DNA of 64,000 nt from Tautonia marina (GCF_009177065.1 NZ_WEZF01000002.1:124001-188000); one strand, 5' to 3'. Shown: positions 1 through 9,958, counted from the first letter of the stretch. The notes: generated by a model not told the origin, from the sequence alone. Translations and numbers: made by a program.

Positions 1-83
1 ATGACACGCGGATCGCCACTCCTTCCCAGTTTACCGCAGAACGCCCGAATGCCCAATCCCCCCCCGCCTTGCCTCGCCACGGC

Positions 84-608
84 TCACGCCTCAAGGATCA
101 ATCCCTCGGCCCCCTCGCCCCGTTCCCACTCGCGGCGGACCCGAGACAGCCCAAAGGCGCAGAGTTCGAATTCGACGCTCAATCGCCTCAAGACCGGGGC
201 CTGATCCCCTTCGTAAGTGCTTGCCAGATAGTACGATCGCTTTCCTTGTTCCTGGAAATCGATCAGATGATCCACCGCCAGCGCCCGCCGAAGCTTCGGT
301 AACGCCTCCGGATACACTCCCGACCAGAACAGGGTGAAATCCCCGACGTGGCGATGACATTCGCGTCGGCGTTCCTCGTCGCTCGACGACTCCGCTTCGG
401 CAATCATCCCCACCACTTCCGTCAACCGGCGTCCTTGTCCGTCGGCAATCGGATACATCGCCTGCGACGGCACAAACCGCGCCAGCAAGCCCGCCACATA
501 TCCCACCAGATGCGGGTCGGCGATACCCAGTTCTCCTTGAAACGTGTTCTCGGTAATCCCCCGAAACATTCGATGCAACGGATGGCGATCGGAAACGTCT
601 CGCGTCAT
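84..608 (-). CDS. hypothetical protein (174 aa)
   Basis: Function not recognised. The 174-residue product looks soluble, with no signal peptide or membrane segment. The start is an ATG preceded by GAGGAG about 11 bases upstream on the minus strand. The open frame continues 62 codons further upstream, but those residues are low-complexity Arg/Pro/Gly and look like non-coding translation. Visible features are an aromatic patch FTLFWSGVYP at residues 91-100 and SYYLAS at 125-130. Third codon positions are rich in G/C, as in neighbouring genes, which supports coding. It is divergent from the metallo-hydrolase gene to its right. I recall similar short hypothetical proteins in Planctomycetota, but have not verified this. 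Confidence 0.65.
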   Translation of the reverse strand: MTRDVSDRHPLHRMFRGITENTFQGELGIADPHLVGYVAGLLARFVPSQAMYPIADGQGRRLTEVVGMIAEAESSSDEERRRECHRHVGDFTLFWSGVYPEALPKLRRALAVDHLIDFQEQGKRSYYLASTYEGDQAPVLRRLSVEFELCAFGLSRVRREWERGEGAEGLILEA

Positions 609-886
609 GGTTCGGGCGCTCCTCACCCTGGGGGACGGAAACGATCGAGGCACACCAACGACCTGGCCTGTCTCGAAAAACCGCGCGTCGCTCGGCCATG
701 CAAATCCTACGCCAACCCTCCGAATCGGACAACCCTTTCTCCAAACCCCTCCTTCTCGAAGCGCTCCCTTGAAGCAACATGGAACTCGTGGCATGATGAG
801 AGGTTATCGAATGTTCCGTGTCCTCCGTGTTGGCGGGTGAGCCCCGACCCTGGGGCCCGGTTTGGACGGAGGGAGGAGGGGTCGTT

Positions 887-2272
887 TTGCGTATCTCGTT
901 CCACGGCGCGACGAAGCAGGTCACGGGAAGTGCCCATCTCGTCGAGATCAACAATCGCCGCATCCTGCTCGACTGCGGACTCTTCGAGAGCGACCGTTTC
1001 AACCCTGAAAGCCCGAACCGCCAGTTCGACTTCGATCCCGCGTCACTCGATGCCGTCGTCGTCTCCCACTCCCACAACGACCACATCGGTCGCCTTCCCG
1101 TCCTCATCCGGCACGGCTTCAAGGGGCCGATCTACACCACCCCCGCCACCGCCGACATCCTCAACATCATGCTGCGCGACAGCGCCCGCATCCAGCGAGA
1201 GGATGCCCGCAACGCCCAGCTCCGGAATCCCGACTCCGAACCCCTCAGCCCCCTGTTCGAGCTTTCCGATGTCGAGTGGGTCATCGAACGGCTCGTTCGG
1301 CTCCCCTACGAACAGCCCGCCGAACTGCTTCCCGGCATCACCCTCACCTACCACGACGCCGGCCATATCCTCGGCTCGGCCATGGTCCAGTTCGACTTCA
1401 AGGAAGGGGACCAGCAGCGCCGCTTCCTCTTCACCGGCGACCTCGGCCGGCGCGACATGGGGATGCTCCACAACCCTACCGTTGTCAAGGACATCGACGT
1501 CCTCGTCTCCGAAAGCACCTACGGCGCCAAAGAACTCGACATCTACGACACCCTCCTGAAGCAGCTCCACGCCATCGTCCTGCGTGCCATCCGCCTCCAG
1601 AGCAAGATTATCATCCCGGCCTTCAGTCTCGGCCGAACCCAGAAGATGATCCACAGCTTCCTCGAACTGTTCCACGAGCACCGGGTCAAGCCGGTCCCCA
1701 TCTACGTCGATAGCCCCCTCGCTACCCGCCTCACCGAGGTCCACCGCGACCACCCCTCCTGCTACACCCCCGAGTCCATCAAGCTCCTCGAATCCGACGG
1801 CTCCCTCTTTAACGCTCCCGAGCTGCACTTCTGCCCCACCTGGGACGATTCCCGACGCCTGAACTACCTGAACGGCCCGCTCATCATCATCGCTTCCAGC
1901 GGCATGTGCGAGGCCGGCCGCATCCGACACCACCTCCGCCACGCCGTCGAAGACCCCGACAACGCCATCGTCATCGTCAGCTATCAGGCCGAGAAAACCC
2001 TCGGTCGCAAGATCGCCGAAGGGGCCGAACGCATCCAGATCATGGACCGCTGGCACGACCTCAACTGCGCCGTCTACGTCCTCGACGGCTTCTCCGGCCA
2101 CGCCGACCGCAACGACTTCGCCTGGTGGTACGAGCAAACCGGAGGCAACATCCAATCCGCCTTCCTCGTCCACGGCGAACCCGAAAGCATGGAAGCCCTC
2201 TCCCCTCTCCTCCAACCGTACGTCCAGAACCCCGTGGTCATTCCCGAAAAAGGCCAGAGCTTCGACGTTTAA
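887..2272 (+). CDS. MBL-fold beta-CASP metallo-hydrolase (RNA-processing type)
   Basis: Probable zinc-dependent nuclease of the metallo-beta-lactamase/beta-CASP class (CPSF73/YSH1-like), a cytoplasmic family that cuts RNA. Residues 61-66 carry the metal motif HSHNDH (HxHxDH). The beta-CASP signature SSGMCEAGR is near residues 336-345 and the C-terminal motif GFSGHADR near 402-409. The length, 461 aa, is usual for the family. The start chosen is TTG at 887, with GGAGG about 8 bases upstream and the product beginning LRISFHGATKQVTGSAH, as homologues do. A GTG at 818 in the same frame lacks a ribosome-binding site. The gene stands alone and converges on the glycosyltransferase gene. The RNA substrate cannot be told from the sequence. 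Confidence 0.9.
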   Translation: MRISFHGATKQVTGSAHLVEINNRRILLDCGLFESDRFNPESPNRQFDFDPASLDAVVVSHSHNDHIGRLPVLIRHGFKGPIYTTPATADILNIMLRDSARIQREDARNAQLRNPDSEPLSPLFELSDVEWVIERLVRLPYEQPAELLPGITLTYHDAGHILGSAMVQFDFKEGDQQRRFLFTGDLGRRDMGMLHNPTVVKDIDVLVSESTYGAKELDIYDTLLKQLHAIVLRAIRLQSKIIIPAFSLGRTQKMIHSFLELFHEHRVKPVPIYVDSPLATRLTEVHRDHPSCYTPESIKLLESDGSLFNAPELHFCPTWDDSRRLNYLNGPLIIIASSGMCEAGRIRHHLRHAVEDPDNAIVIVSYQAEKTLGRKIAEGAERIQIMDRWHDLNCAVYVLDGFSGHADRNDFAWWYEQTGGNIQSAFLVHGEPESMEALSPLLQPYVQNPVVIPEKGQSFDV

Positions 2273-2441
2273 CGCGAGCATCCGCCCAACCACTTCTGAC
2301 CCCCTCTCCCCGCTCGCGGGGCGTCGGTTGAGGTCAGGGGTCCTTGGCGATTCGAGCCGAGCCAGGCATCTCGTCCATGCCCCCACCCCGGCCTCCAGCC
2401 CAGGACGACTGCCGGAGAAATGAGCGGAGAATCACGAGCGC

Positions 2442-2462
2442 CCCTGTCGGAAACCGACAGGG
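2442..2462. terminator. terminator-like hairpin without U-tract
   Basis: A perfect 9-bp inverted repeat, CCCTGTCGG then CCGACAGGG with a 3-base AAA loop, lies between the converging stop codons at 2272 and 2492. It could end transcripts from both sides. Neither strand has a T-run after the stem, so it is not a canonical intrinsic terminator. A second, weaker stem CCCCG/CGGGG lies just upstream near 2308-2321. Confidence 0.5.
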
Positions 2463-2491
2463 TGCTTCCTCCCCGCGCCGACGCACCCACG

Positions 2492-4198
2492 TCAGTCGTT
2501 CCGCGTCCGCCACGGTTCCGCTGACCTCGACGCCATCACCGGAATCTCCGAGTCGATCACGCCTCGCCTTGGAATAAATTCATAAACGTAATAGTTCGTT
2601 TCAAAATCCGGAGCGCCCGGGTCCCATCCTCTCACCTTGTACTCTTCCACATCCCGCAGCACAAACGATTGCTTCATTTCCTTCATCCAATCTTCAAACA
2701 CTGGGGCCCCGTCGGGCCTCTCATAGAAGAACACACACTTCAGTGGATTCTCCTTCGTGATCCGCTCGAACTTCACCGGCCGATCTTCCCGATGACGCTC
2801 CGAGTAAATCTCTCGGTAGCACAGGTAATAATCACTCCACGCGCCGTTCCAGTGCCTCGGGTCGATGATGATCCCCAGATCGTCCCGAGCGCACACCACT
2901 TCCGCCTCGTGGTCCATGTTCTCCCAGAACCAGCTCGCAAACTCCCGGGCCTGCAAATCGCGCCGGAGCTTGTACGGATGCACCACGGTCACGATCACAA
3001 AGACCACCGCCAGGGCCGCATGGGCGACCAGCGCGATCCGAACAGACCGTTGCCGTCGCACCGGGTTCTGAATTCGCCGCAGCAGACTCGATAGCCCCTG
3101 GCCTGCCAGAAGGCAGACTGCCGGCACGATGAATTGCATCGTGCGCGGCTTCTCGCCGTACGGATACCGCTGCAAGACCGCGGCTGCAAAGCAGAGTGCC
3201 AGCGGGGCCAGGCAAACCACCACCAACGTCCGATGGCCTCGGAGCCAGAGCGCCCGAGCCCCGGCCACGACACACAGGGCGGTCAGTACGCTCCCACCGT
3301 AGGGAGCCCCGATCGGATAGGCAAACAGCATCCCCGTGTGCGTTCCGACGAGCCAACCGAAGACCCGAACCGGATGATCCATCGGCGGAAAGGCATCGGC
3401 CCAGTACTGATCCAGGTACGCCCGAACACCCGGCTCAATCTGATACATCGGCAGCAGCACGGCGAACATCGTGGCCGGAATCACCAGCAACGTCAGGTAC
3501 GCCGCCCAGGTCCCGACACCTCCTCTCCGAGCCACCGGAGCCGCAAGCCCCAGACAGACCCCGCCGATCACAAACACCGACGGAAATGAAAGGGGAATCG
3601 CCAGCACCGCCACCACCGCCAACGCCCAGAGCCACCCAACCCGCTCCGGACTGCGCAGCCACTCCAACGTAATCGCCAGTAAGCTTAACGCAAGGAACAG
3701 GTCGCTCGCATACGGCTTCACCTCCGAGCCGAACCCGAGCGGCCACCACGAAACCGCGAAGATCGCCACGGCAAACAGCAAGGCGTACCCGCTCAGCAAT
3801 CGCCCCGCCAGATGCCGGAACACCAGCACGCTCGCCAGCGCGCACAGCAACGGCACCAGCCGAAGCGACCAGGTCGAGAACCCGATCAGTTGGATCACCC
3901 CGGTCTCCACCAGCAGGAATCCCACCGGCGCCGTCTGCGCATAGCGCAAGGGTCCGAAAAACCCGGCCTCGCCATCCGCCAGGGCGATCAGGTTCGCGGC
4001 CAGCCTCGATTCATCACACCAGAGCGGAAAATCCGACAGGTATCGAAAGAGTCGAAGCCCCAGCCCAAGCAACACGAACCCGAGCGTTGCCCTTCGAATC
4101 AGGGCAGGATTGCCGAACAACTCACCCTCGGTTGAGTTCGGAACGCCCTGAGATTCTTGACGAGCCAATTCTGTCAGCGTGGTGATGTTTCGCAGCAT
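2492..4198 (-). CDS. ArnT/PMT-like membrane glycosyltransferase (GT39 type)
   Basis: Probable integral membrane glycosyltransferase that uses a polyprenyl-phosphate sugar donor outside the cytoplasmic membrane. The first membrane segment is residues ~37-55, followed by the hallmark acidic pair in the first periplasmic loop (WCDES, D62-E63), then roughly ten further hydrophobic segments to about residue 415. A soluble C-terminal tail of ~150 residues follows. The length, 568 aa, suits the GT39/ArnT superfamily. It converges on the metallo-hydrolase gene and has 883 bp of gene-free DNA upstream. The acceptor (protein or lipid) is not evident. The ATG start is a reasonable choice but lacks a clear ribosome-binding site. 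Confidence 0.75.
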   Translation of the reverse strand: MLRNITTLTELARQESQGVPNSTEGELFGNPALIRRATLGFVLLGLGLRLFRYLSDFPLWCDESRLAANLIALADGEAGFFGPLRYAQTAPVGFLLVETGVIQLIGFSTWSLRLVPLLCALASVLVFRHLAGRLLSGYALLFAVAIFAVSWWPLGFGSEVKPYASDLFLALSLLAITLEWLRSPERVGWLWALAVVAVLAIPLSFPSVFVIGGVCLGLAAPVARRGGVGTWAAYLTLLVIPATMFAVLLPMYQIEPGVRAYLDQYWADAFPPMDHPVRVFGWLVGTHTGMLFAYPIGAPYGGSVLTALCVVAGARALWLRGHRTLVVVCLAPLALCFAAAVLQRYPYGEKPRTMQFIVPAVCLLAGQGLSSLLRRIQNPVRRQRSVRIALVAHAALAVVFVIVTVVHPYKLRRDLQAREFASWFWENMDHEAEVVCARDDLGIIIDPRHWNGAWSDYYLCYREIYSERHREDRPVKFERITKENPLKCVFFYERPDGAPVFEDWMKEMKQSFVLRDVEEYKVRGWDPGAPDFETNYYVYEFIPRRGVIDSEIPVMASRSAEPWRTRND

Positions 4199-5081
4199 GA
4201 CTGAGCACAGACATCAGGTGATGTGAGAGGATCTCCTTTCGACCGTCTCGGTAACCCCATCGGCACCTGTTTGAAACGATCCGAGCGACTGAAGTCCTCC
4301 CCGGCGAAGCAGATCGAGGCAACCGCTCCTGTTCCCGAAACGTTCGAACCCTCTCGCGTCGGACGATCGCAAGGCAAGCCGGAATCCTTCCCGTCACGTC
4401 CTATGGGCCTCGAACGGCTTATCAGGTTGCTTCGACCACCCGATCGCCGGAACTTCATTGGTTCGACCTCGACTCGAAGTCAGTCCCCGTCATCTCCGGT
4501 CGACTCCGCGAAATGCCCCTTCGTGGTCCCGACTTCCGCCCCCTACTGGGTTGACTTCCCCATTCCCTAAACCGATCCGGACACCTCGTCCAGTTCATTC
4601 TCATCGAAAAATGCGCCATCAACGTCCTCCAGATCACCCTTTGCCCCCCATCTCACCCAACCTCCCACGGCTGCCCCAGTGCGATCGACCCGCTTCAACC
4701 GGTCGTGAGCCCCCTGCCTCCTTCGCCTCGCTCTCCGTCCATTGGTCCGCTCATCGTTCAAAAAAAATTCCCCCACGCCCCACAATAAAGTCACTACAAC
4801 CTCCCCATTTTCACGATGCTAACTCTGAGGGGATGATCTCGGCTGCTGCGCGGAGGCTCTGCTGAACACTCGCAAGATGAATCAATCGCGCTACCACGCA
4901 CCCTTCCATGAAATTCTGAGCGTCCGATGACCCGCCCCGACCGCGCGACTCGTTCCGAGACGCTTCAAACCCGAATCCATCCTCCTCCGCGCGACCTCAG
5001 AGAGCCCTTGAGCAAGCCCCGATCGAGGTTTCGCCCCCTGTCCTGCACCCCGAACGTGCGACCAATCCTGGAGAAGTCATC
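4199..5081. other. 883-bp stretch without a recognisable gene
   Basis: Lies between the start of the GT39-like gene (minus strand) and the start of the frameshifted gene (plus strand). Frames of 60-135 codons exist on both strands, but their products are Pro/Arg/Ser-rich and lack the G/C third-position bias of real genes here. The best of them, 4567-4794 minus, is Asp/Glu-rich at its C-terminus but not convincing. An A/T-richer patch around 4758-4810 could hold promoters for either flank. No tRNA, hairpin terminator or mobile-element end was seen. Confidence 0.5.
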
Positions 5082-6331
5082 ATGGACCCCGCAACCACAA
5101 ACCGCCGCGCCGAAGCCAACCGCCGCAACGCTCAGAAATCCACCGGCCCGAAAACCGCCGAAGGCAAGGCCCGATCGCGCCGCAATGCCCTCCGGCATGG
5201 TCTGGCCGCCGAGGTTCTTGTCCCCGAAGCCGACCGCGGCGCCGTAGCCGCCGCCGTCGCCGAATGGAACCACGAGGTCTGGCCCGAGAACGTTGCCGAG
5301 CGAGCCGTCATCCGCCGCATGGCCGTTGCCGATGTTCGCCTTCAGCGCTGTGAGCAGGCGACCGAGCAGAACCTCGAATCCACCGCCCGATCGGCCGTCG
5401 ATCGCTGGCGGCTCCGCAAGCAGAATGCCGCCCGCAAGCGTGCCTGCGCCCTGAAAACGGATCCCCTCAATACCCTCCTCGATCTCGAAGACTCCGCCTT
5501 CGGCTGCGAATGGCTCATTCGTCGCTGGTCGGCCCTCGACCGGGTGCTGGAGCAAGGTCTCGGCTGGTCCGACGACGACCGCGAAACCAGCATGCGCCTG
5601 ATCGGCTACGTCCCCGTCGCTCCCGGTCCCGACGGCGCTCCCGAGGCCCGGCAGATGTGGCGGCTCGGCCGTCTCGCGTCCGGCCTGGAGGTCGAACCCC
5701 TCGAAGACGGCGAGCCCAACGACCCGGCCGCAGCCCGGCTCGCCCTCCGCGCGCTGATTGCCGATCGGCTCACCAGCTCGAACAACGAGCCGTCGCCTCC
5801 TGGGACGCCGTCGAAGGGCCGGAACGCGCCGCGGTCATCGCTCGCAGTCTCTCTGGCGACGATGGCCCCGAGGCCCAGCTTCGCCACCGCTACGACCGTG
5901 ACGCCCAGAACGCCCTGCTCCGCTCCATCACCATGCTCATCCGCATCCGGAAGCGGCGCGACGAGCTGGCCGAGCACCACCGCAAGCAGGCCCGCGACCA
6001 CCAGATCGAGCGGATCAACGTCGGCGGCGGCTGGTGGCGCGAGAAAGACGCCAACGCCTCCCCTCCTGGCTACCAACCCATCAATCGCTTCGCCCCATCA
6101 CCGAACTCATCCCCCGCTCCCGACGAGGCATCCCCCGATCCCGACCCCCTCACGATCTCACGGAACGAACCCACTGCGGAGCCATCCTCCCCAATCGAAA
6201 TTTCGCCGAACCACAACCCGGAAAACAAGTTACGCCCAAACTCCTCTGAACCGTCTCCGCGTCGTCCCGAGCGCTCCCGCCCCAACGTTCGACCCCTGAC
6301 CGACCGCCTCCGACCTCCGAACCGCACCTGA
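5082..6331 (+). pseudogene. STGPKT-motif hypothetical protein, broken by a one-base frameshift
   Basis: The reading frame opens at ATG 5082 with the signature NRRNAQKSTGPKT...EGK...NALRHGL at residues ~14-42. I recall this motif in many planctomycete hypothetical proteins of unknown function. The frame stays coding-like through ALIADRLT near 5774. It then degenerates into Ser/Pro/Thr-rich translation, while the -1 frame becomes coding-like with QLEQRAVASWDAVEGPERAA and continues to a stop at 6331. Adding one base, most simply a third C in CTCACC at 5773-5774, would restore a single protein of about 416 residues. The C-terminal half has helical Arg/Glu-rich segments and a proline-rich tail. 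There is no slippery heptamer at the junction, so programmed shifting is unlikely. It is either a genuine mutation or a sequencing error. Confidence 0.7.
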
Positions 6332-6493
6332 ACCGATCCAGTTCGCCCCTGGTTTCGTTCCGCTCGTCCCTGCTCCGGTGCCGACCTGCTTGACAGGGCG
6401 CGCCCTCCCTCGACGAGCAACACCCAGGCCGTGGCCTTCGCTCAATGCTCCGTCCCCACACCCGGCCATGACACCTACCCGAATCGCCTCTGA

Positions 6494-8248
6494 TCAGAAC
6501 CCGTCCTGTCCTTCCGGGACCAGGAGCACCATCTCCTCGATCCGGTAGCGACTCGGCTGGTTGTCGGGTTGGAGGCGGAAGCTGTCGATCGGCTCGGCGA
6601 TCCAGACGACCATCTCCCGATCCGGACCGACCGGGAGCGTCCACTGCTGGTATTGCTGGTCCTCGGGGAATCGGTCCTGGTTCGATCGCTTCCACTGGAG
6701 CTTGAACCGCGCCGAGGTCGCCGGGCCGTTCTCCAGGTCGTACCGAATCCGAATGCCGGCCACGAAGGTTCGCTCCGGCAGTTCGAACGTCGCCCAGGGA
6801 TCGACCCCGGTTGCCTCGATCGTCCCGGTTTGCGGCTCCCAACGCGCCAGACTGAATCGCTCCGGAGGCCCGACCGGCACTTCCTGGAATGGCGGATTGG
6901 GACGTGCCCCGCGGAACACCCCCCGATTCGCCTCGACCAGCAAGGGCAGCCCCTTGCCCAGATCATCGTGCGAGGAGTGCAAGAACCCCGTATGCCGCGC
7001 CGCGATGGCAAACGGCGGCAAGCCCAGGCGCAGGTCGGCCACCACGGCTTCGGAATCGATCCTCCGTTGTCGGCCTTGCTCCAGGCCAATCTCCGTGTTC
7101 GGCCAGAGCAGAACCAGACTACCCGCGAACAGAACCATGAGCACCAGCCGCCCCGACACCCTCGGACCAAACCGCGCCCAAGCCAGGCCCGCCAGGCACG
7201 GAATCTGTGCCGCCAGGGTGACATACCGCGGCTCCAAGCCTCCCCGATCGTTCGTGCCCGATCTCCCCCACGCCAGGCTTGCCGCCAGGATGCCGAATCC
7301 GGCCAGGACCGCGAGCATTCCGAGCGCTCGTGCCCGCTCCTCACGATTCCGCCAGGCCGTCAGGCCCAGCAAGACCGTTGTGGCAGCCGAGAGGATCAGC
7401 ACCACCGCCCCACCGAGTCGCCAGGCGTCTCCCGCAATCGGCCCGAACCCAATCGCCAGAAATTGCAATCCCGTCCGCACCACCGCCCCGATCCCTGGCG
7501 CCCGGTCGATCTGCGGCGGCCGTTCGTATCCCACGAAATATCCGATCGTCACCAGGACGCCCGGCACCGCCGCCGCAATCGCCGTCCAGCCTCCGGCCGT
7601 CCCCGACCGCAATCGAACCAGACCGAGCCCAATCATCCAGGCCGCCAGCGGCGGCACCATCACCAGCCCACTCGCCGCGCACAGCGGCAGCAACACCAGC
7701 ACCGCTCCCAGACCGATCAGGGTTCCCGATCGCACCGATCCCGCCCGGCTCGCGATCAATGCCCCCGCCCCGACCGCCAGCAAGGTCGAAAGCCCGAAGG
7801 CAATCTGCCAGCTCCAGAGCATGTTGTTGTGGTGTCCCCAGTTCAGGAGCAGGATCGGAAACCATGCATCAACATAACTCCAACGCCCCCGAGCCGCCCG
7901 CAACGCCACCATCACGCCCGCGGCCAGGATCGACAGACAGGCGACAACCGCCACCATGCCCGCTCGGAAGTCATCATTCGCCAGGCGATACGCTCCCAGC
8001 AACACCAGTCTCGGCAACGGCACCCGATGCTCAAAGTGCTGCGACCAGAGATAGCTCGGCGTCACCGGTTGCTCACCCACCAGTGCCGGAACGATCGCAA
8101 AATCATCATAAAAGGGGACAATCGGCCCGAACCGCAACACAAAGCCGAACGCCGCGACCGACATCACCAGCCAGGTTCCCCAGGCGAACCACCCTGCCCC
8201 CGGCTCGTCATCGGCCCGAAGATCGCGACACTCGGCAAGCTCGGCCAT
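6494..8248 (-). CDS. polytopic membrane protein with C-terminal beta-sandwich-like domain
   Basis: 584 aa, family not recognised. Residues ~25-375 contain about ten hydrophobic segments separated by short loops, including an early YDDF motif after the first segment, reminiscent of GT-C-type glycosyltransferases. After the last segment, near residue 385, about 200 soluble residues follow. The final ~110 (from ATGVDPWATFELPE) alternate strands and turns like a carbohydrate-binding or discoidin-type sandwich. The ATG lies 3 bp beyond the recN stop, so the two genes are probably co-transcribed. The best guess is a cell-envelope glycosyltransferase or polymer-handling protein; the enzyme activity is inference only. 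Confidence 0.6.
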   Translation of the reverse strand: MAELAECRDLRADDEPGAGWFAWGTWLVMSVAAFGFVLRFGPIVPFYDDFAIVPALVGEQPVTPSYLWSQHFEHRVPLPRLVLLGAYRLANDDFRAGMVAVVACLSILAAGVMVALRAARGRWSYVDAWFPILLLNWGHHNNMLWSWQIAFGLSTLLAVGAGALIASRAGSVRSGTLIGLGAVLVLLPLCAASGLVMVPPLAAWMIGLGLVRLRSGTAGGWTAIAAAVPGVLVTIGYFVGYERPPQIDRAPGIGAVVRTGLQFLAIGFGPIAGDAWRLGGAVVLILSAATTVLLGLTAWRNREERARALGMLAVLAGFGILAASLAWGRSGTNDRGGLEPRYVTLAAQIPCLAGLAWARFGPRVSGRLVLMVLFAGSLVLLWPNTEIGLEQGRQRRIDSEAVVADLRLGLPPFAIAARHTGFLHSSHDDLGKGLPLLVEANRGVFRGARPNPPFQEVPVGPPERFSLARWEPQTGTIEATGVDPWATFELPERTFVAGIRIRYDLENGPATSARFKLQWKRSNQDRFPEDQQYQQWTLPVGPDREMVVWIAEPIDSFRLQPDNQPSRYRIEEMVLLVPEGQDGF

Positions 8249-8251
8249 TGG

Positions 8252-9958
8252 TCAGCGAGCCCCCACAGCCTGGGCCTCGGCGAGCATGGCCAATGCCTCC
8301 TGCTTGGTCGATTCCGCAGCCGAATCTCCCCGGAGCATCGCGGCCAGCTCATCAATCCGATCATGATCAATCAGTTGTTCAATCGTCGTTCGGGTTCGTC
8401 CCCTCGTCGTCTGCTTGCGAATGACCCACTGGTGCATCGCATAACTGGCCATCTGAGGCAAGTGAGTGACACAAATCAACTGATGATGTTCCGATAATGC
8501 CGCCAGCTTCTTCCCAAGCACCGCTCCGAGCCGGCCGCCGACCCCCGTATCGATCTCGTCAAAGACGAGCGTCGGCACCCGATCGACCCCGGCCAGAACC
8601 GTCTTGATCGCCAGCGTCAGGCGAGACAGCTCCCCTCCCGAGGCGATCTTTCGCAAGGGTCTCGGCGGTTCTCCCGGGTTCGGAGCGAAGCGAATCTCGA
8701 CCCGATCGGCCCCCCCATCCGGCGGCGCCGTGGCGGTCGGATCGTCTCCCATCGGCAGCGCCTCAACCTGCACTTGAAGCTTGGCCTGTCCGAGGCTCAG
8801 GTCTTTCAAGTGCCCTTGAACCGCCTTGGCAAACGCCTGGCTTGTCTTGCGGCGAGCCTCGGTCAGCTCCTCAGCCGCCTCCCGAAGCACGGCCCAGGCC
8901 TCGGCCAGCGGAGCATCCAGTTGCTGCAAGTCGGCCTCGTCCCGCTCGATGGTGGCCAGTTGATCCTCGACCTCATCCCATCGCGCGGCCAGGCCATCCG
9001 GCTCGCAACGGAACCGCTGACTGAGCTTGCGATACAATGCCAACCTGGCTTCGAGCTGTTCGAGACGCCCCGGATCCTCGCCCGACTCGTCGGCCAGGTC
9101 GCGGAGCATGTAGGCCACTTCCCTCGCCTCATCGGCCAGTCGGCCAAGCGTCGCGGCGGCCTCGCCCAGTTCGGGCACAGCCTCTCCCAGCGGTTCCAGC
9201 CGACGAGCCACCTTGCCGATCATTGCCTGAGCCGATCGGTCCGCCTCGTACAGCAGGGCGAATCCCTCGGCCGCGGCCTCCCGGATCGACTCGGCCCCAG
9301 CCAACCGGCGGGCCTCTCGGTTCAAGTCGTCGTACTCGCCGGGCTTCGGCTCGGCCGAGGCCAGCTCATCTCGCTCGAACTCCAGCAGTTCCCGTTCGCG
9401 TCGGCGACGATCCGCCGCGTCGATCAGGGCCAGACGACGCTTGCGGATTGCTTCATGCGTCGAGCGAGCCTCCTGATACGCCGCCACCACGCGCTCCAGC
9501 CCTCCGTAGGCATCGAGCAGACTCCGCTGGCGGTCGGGATCGAGCAGGGTCTGCGTCTCGTGCTGCCCGTGCACGTCAATCAGGCGAGGAGCAAGCCGTT
9601 TCAGGGTCGCCACCGGCACCGGCAAGCCATTGGCATGGGCCGAGCTTCGACCGTTCTCCCCGATCCGACGGGTCACGATCAACTGGTCATCATCGATCGG
9701 TCCGCCGAGGATCCCCTCGACCTCAGCCCTCAGCTCGTCATCGGCCGACAGGTCGAAGACGGCCGCCGCGCGGGCCTCATCCTTACCGTCTCGGACCAGC
9801 TCGGCCGAGGCCTTGCCGCCGAGCACCAGGCCCAGGGCCGTCAGCAAGAGACTCTTACCCGCCCCGGTCTCGCCGGTCCAGGCACAGTAGCCCTCTCGCA
9901 GTTCGACCCGGGCATCCTCGATCAACGCCAGATTCTGGACCGACAGTTCTCGGAGCAC
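8252..9958 (-). CDS. recN: DNA repair protein RecN
   Basis: SMC-like ATPase that helps process double-strand breaks in recombinational repair; it acts in the cytoplasm on the nucleoid. Walker A GETGAGKS is at residues 29-36 in the N-terminal half. A long Glu/Ala/Arg-rich coiled coil spans about 150-370. The C-terminal ATPase half has the signature SGGELSRLTLA, Walker B TLVFDEIDTGVGG and ICVTHLPQMA. The length, 568 aa, fits the family. The start is GTG 9958, with GGAGG nine bases upstream and the product starting LRELSVQNLALIED, typical of RecN. An ATG 45 bases further upstream has no ribosome-binding site. The membrane-protein gene follows 3 bp downstream. Confidence 0.95.
   Translation of the reverse strand: MLRELSVQNLALIEDARVELREGYCAWTGETGAGKSLLLTALGLVLGGKASAELVRDGKDEARAAAVFDLSADDELRAEVEGILGGPIDDDQLIVTRRIGENGRSSAHANGLPVPVATLKRLAPRLIDVHGQHETQTLLDPDRQRSLLDAYGGLERVVAAYQEARSTHEAIRKRRLALIDAADRRRRERELLEFERDELASAEPKPGEYDDLNREARRLAGAESIREAAAEGFALLYEADRSAQAMIGKVARRLEPLGEAVPELGEAAATLGRLADEAREVAYMLRDLADESGEDPGRLEQLEARLALYRKLSQRFRCEPDGLAARWDEVEDQLATIERDEADLQQLDAPLAEAWAVLREAAEELTEARRKTSQAFAKAVQGHLKDLSLGQAKLQVQVEALPMGDDPTATAPPDGGADRVEIRFAPNPGEPPRPLRKIASGGELSRLTLAIKTVLAGVDRVPTLVFDEIDTGVGGRLGAVLGKKLAALSEHHQLICVTHLPQMASYAMHQWVIRKQTTRGRTRTTIEQLIDHDRIDELAAMLRGDSAAESTKQEALAMLAEAQAVGAR

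Noticed and set aside
1043-2386. Long antisense ORF (447 codons) opposite the beta-CASP gene
   Set aside because: A shadow of the G/C-biased third positions of the real gene; its product is Val/Gly/Asp-rich with no domain.
4330-4360. tRNA-like T-arm sequence GTTCGAACCC in the gene-free stretch
   Set aside because: The flanking bases do not form a T-stem and no acceptor or anticodon arms are present.
4567-4794. A 75-codon minus-strand ORF with an Asp/Glu-rich C-terminus
   Set aside because: Third codon positions are only moderately G/C, far below real genes here, and no motif or good ribosome-binding site is visible.
5770-5780. Programmed -1 ribosomal frameshifting in the STGPKT gene
   Set aside because: No XXXYYYZ slippery heptamer and no clear stimulatory structure at the junction; a lost base is simpler.
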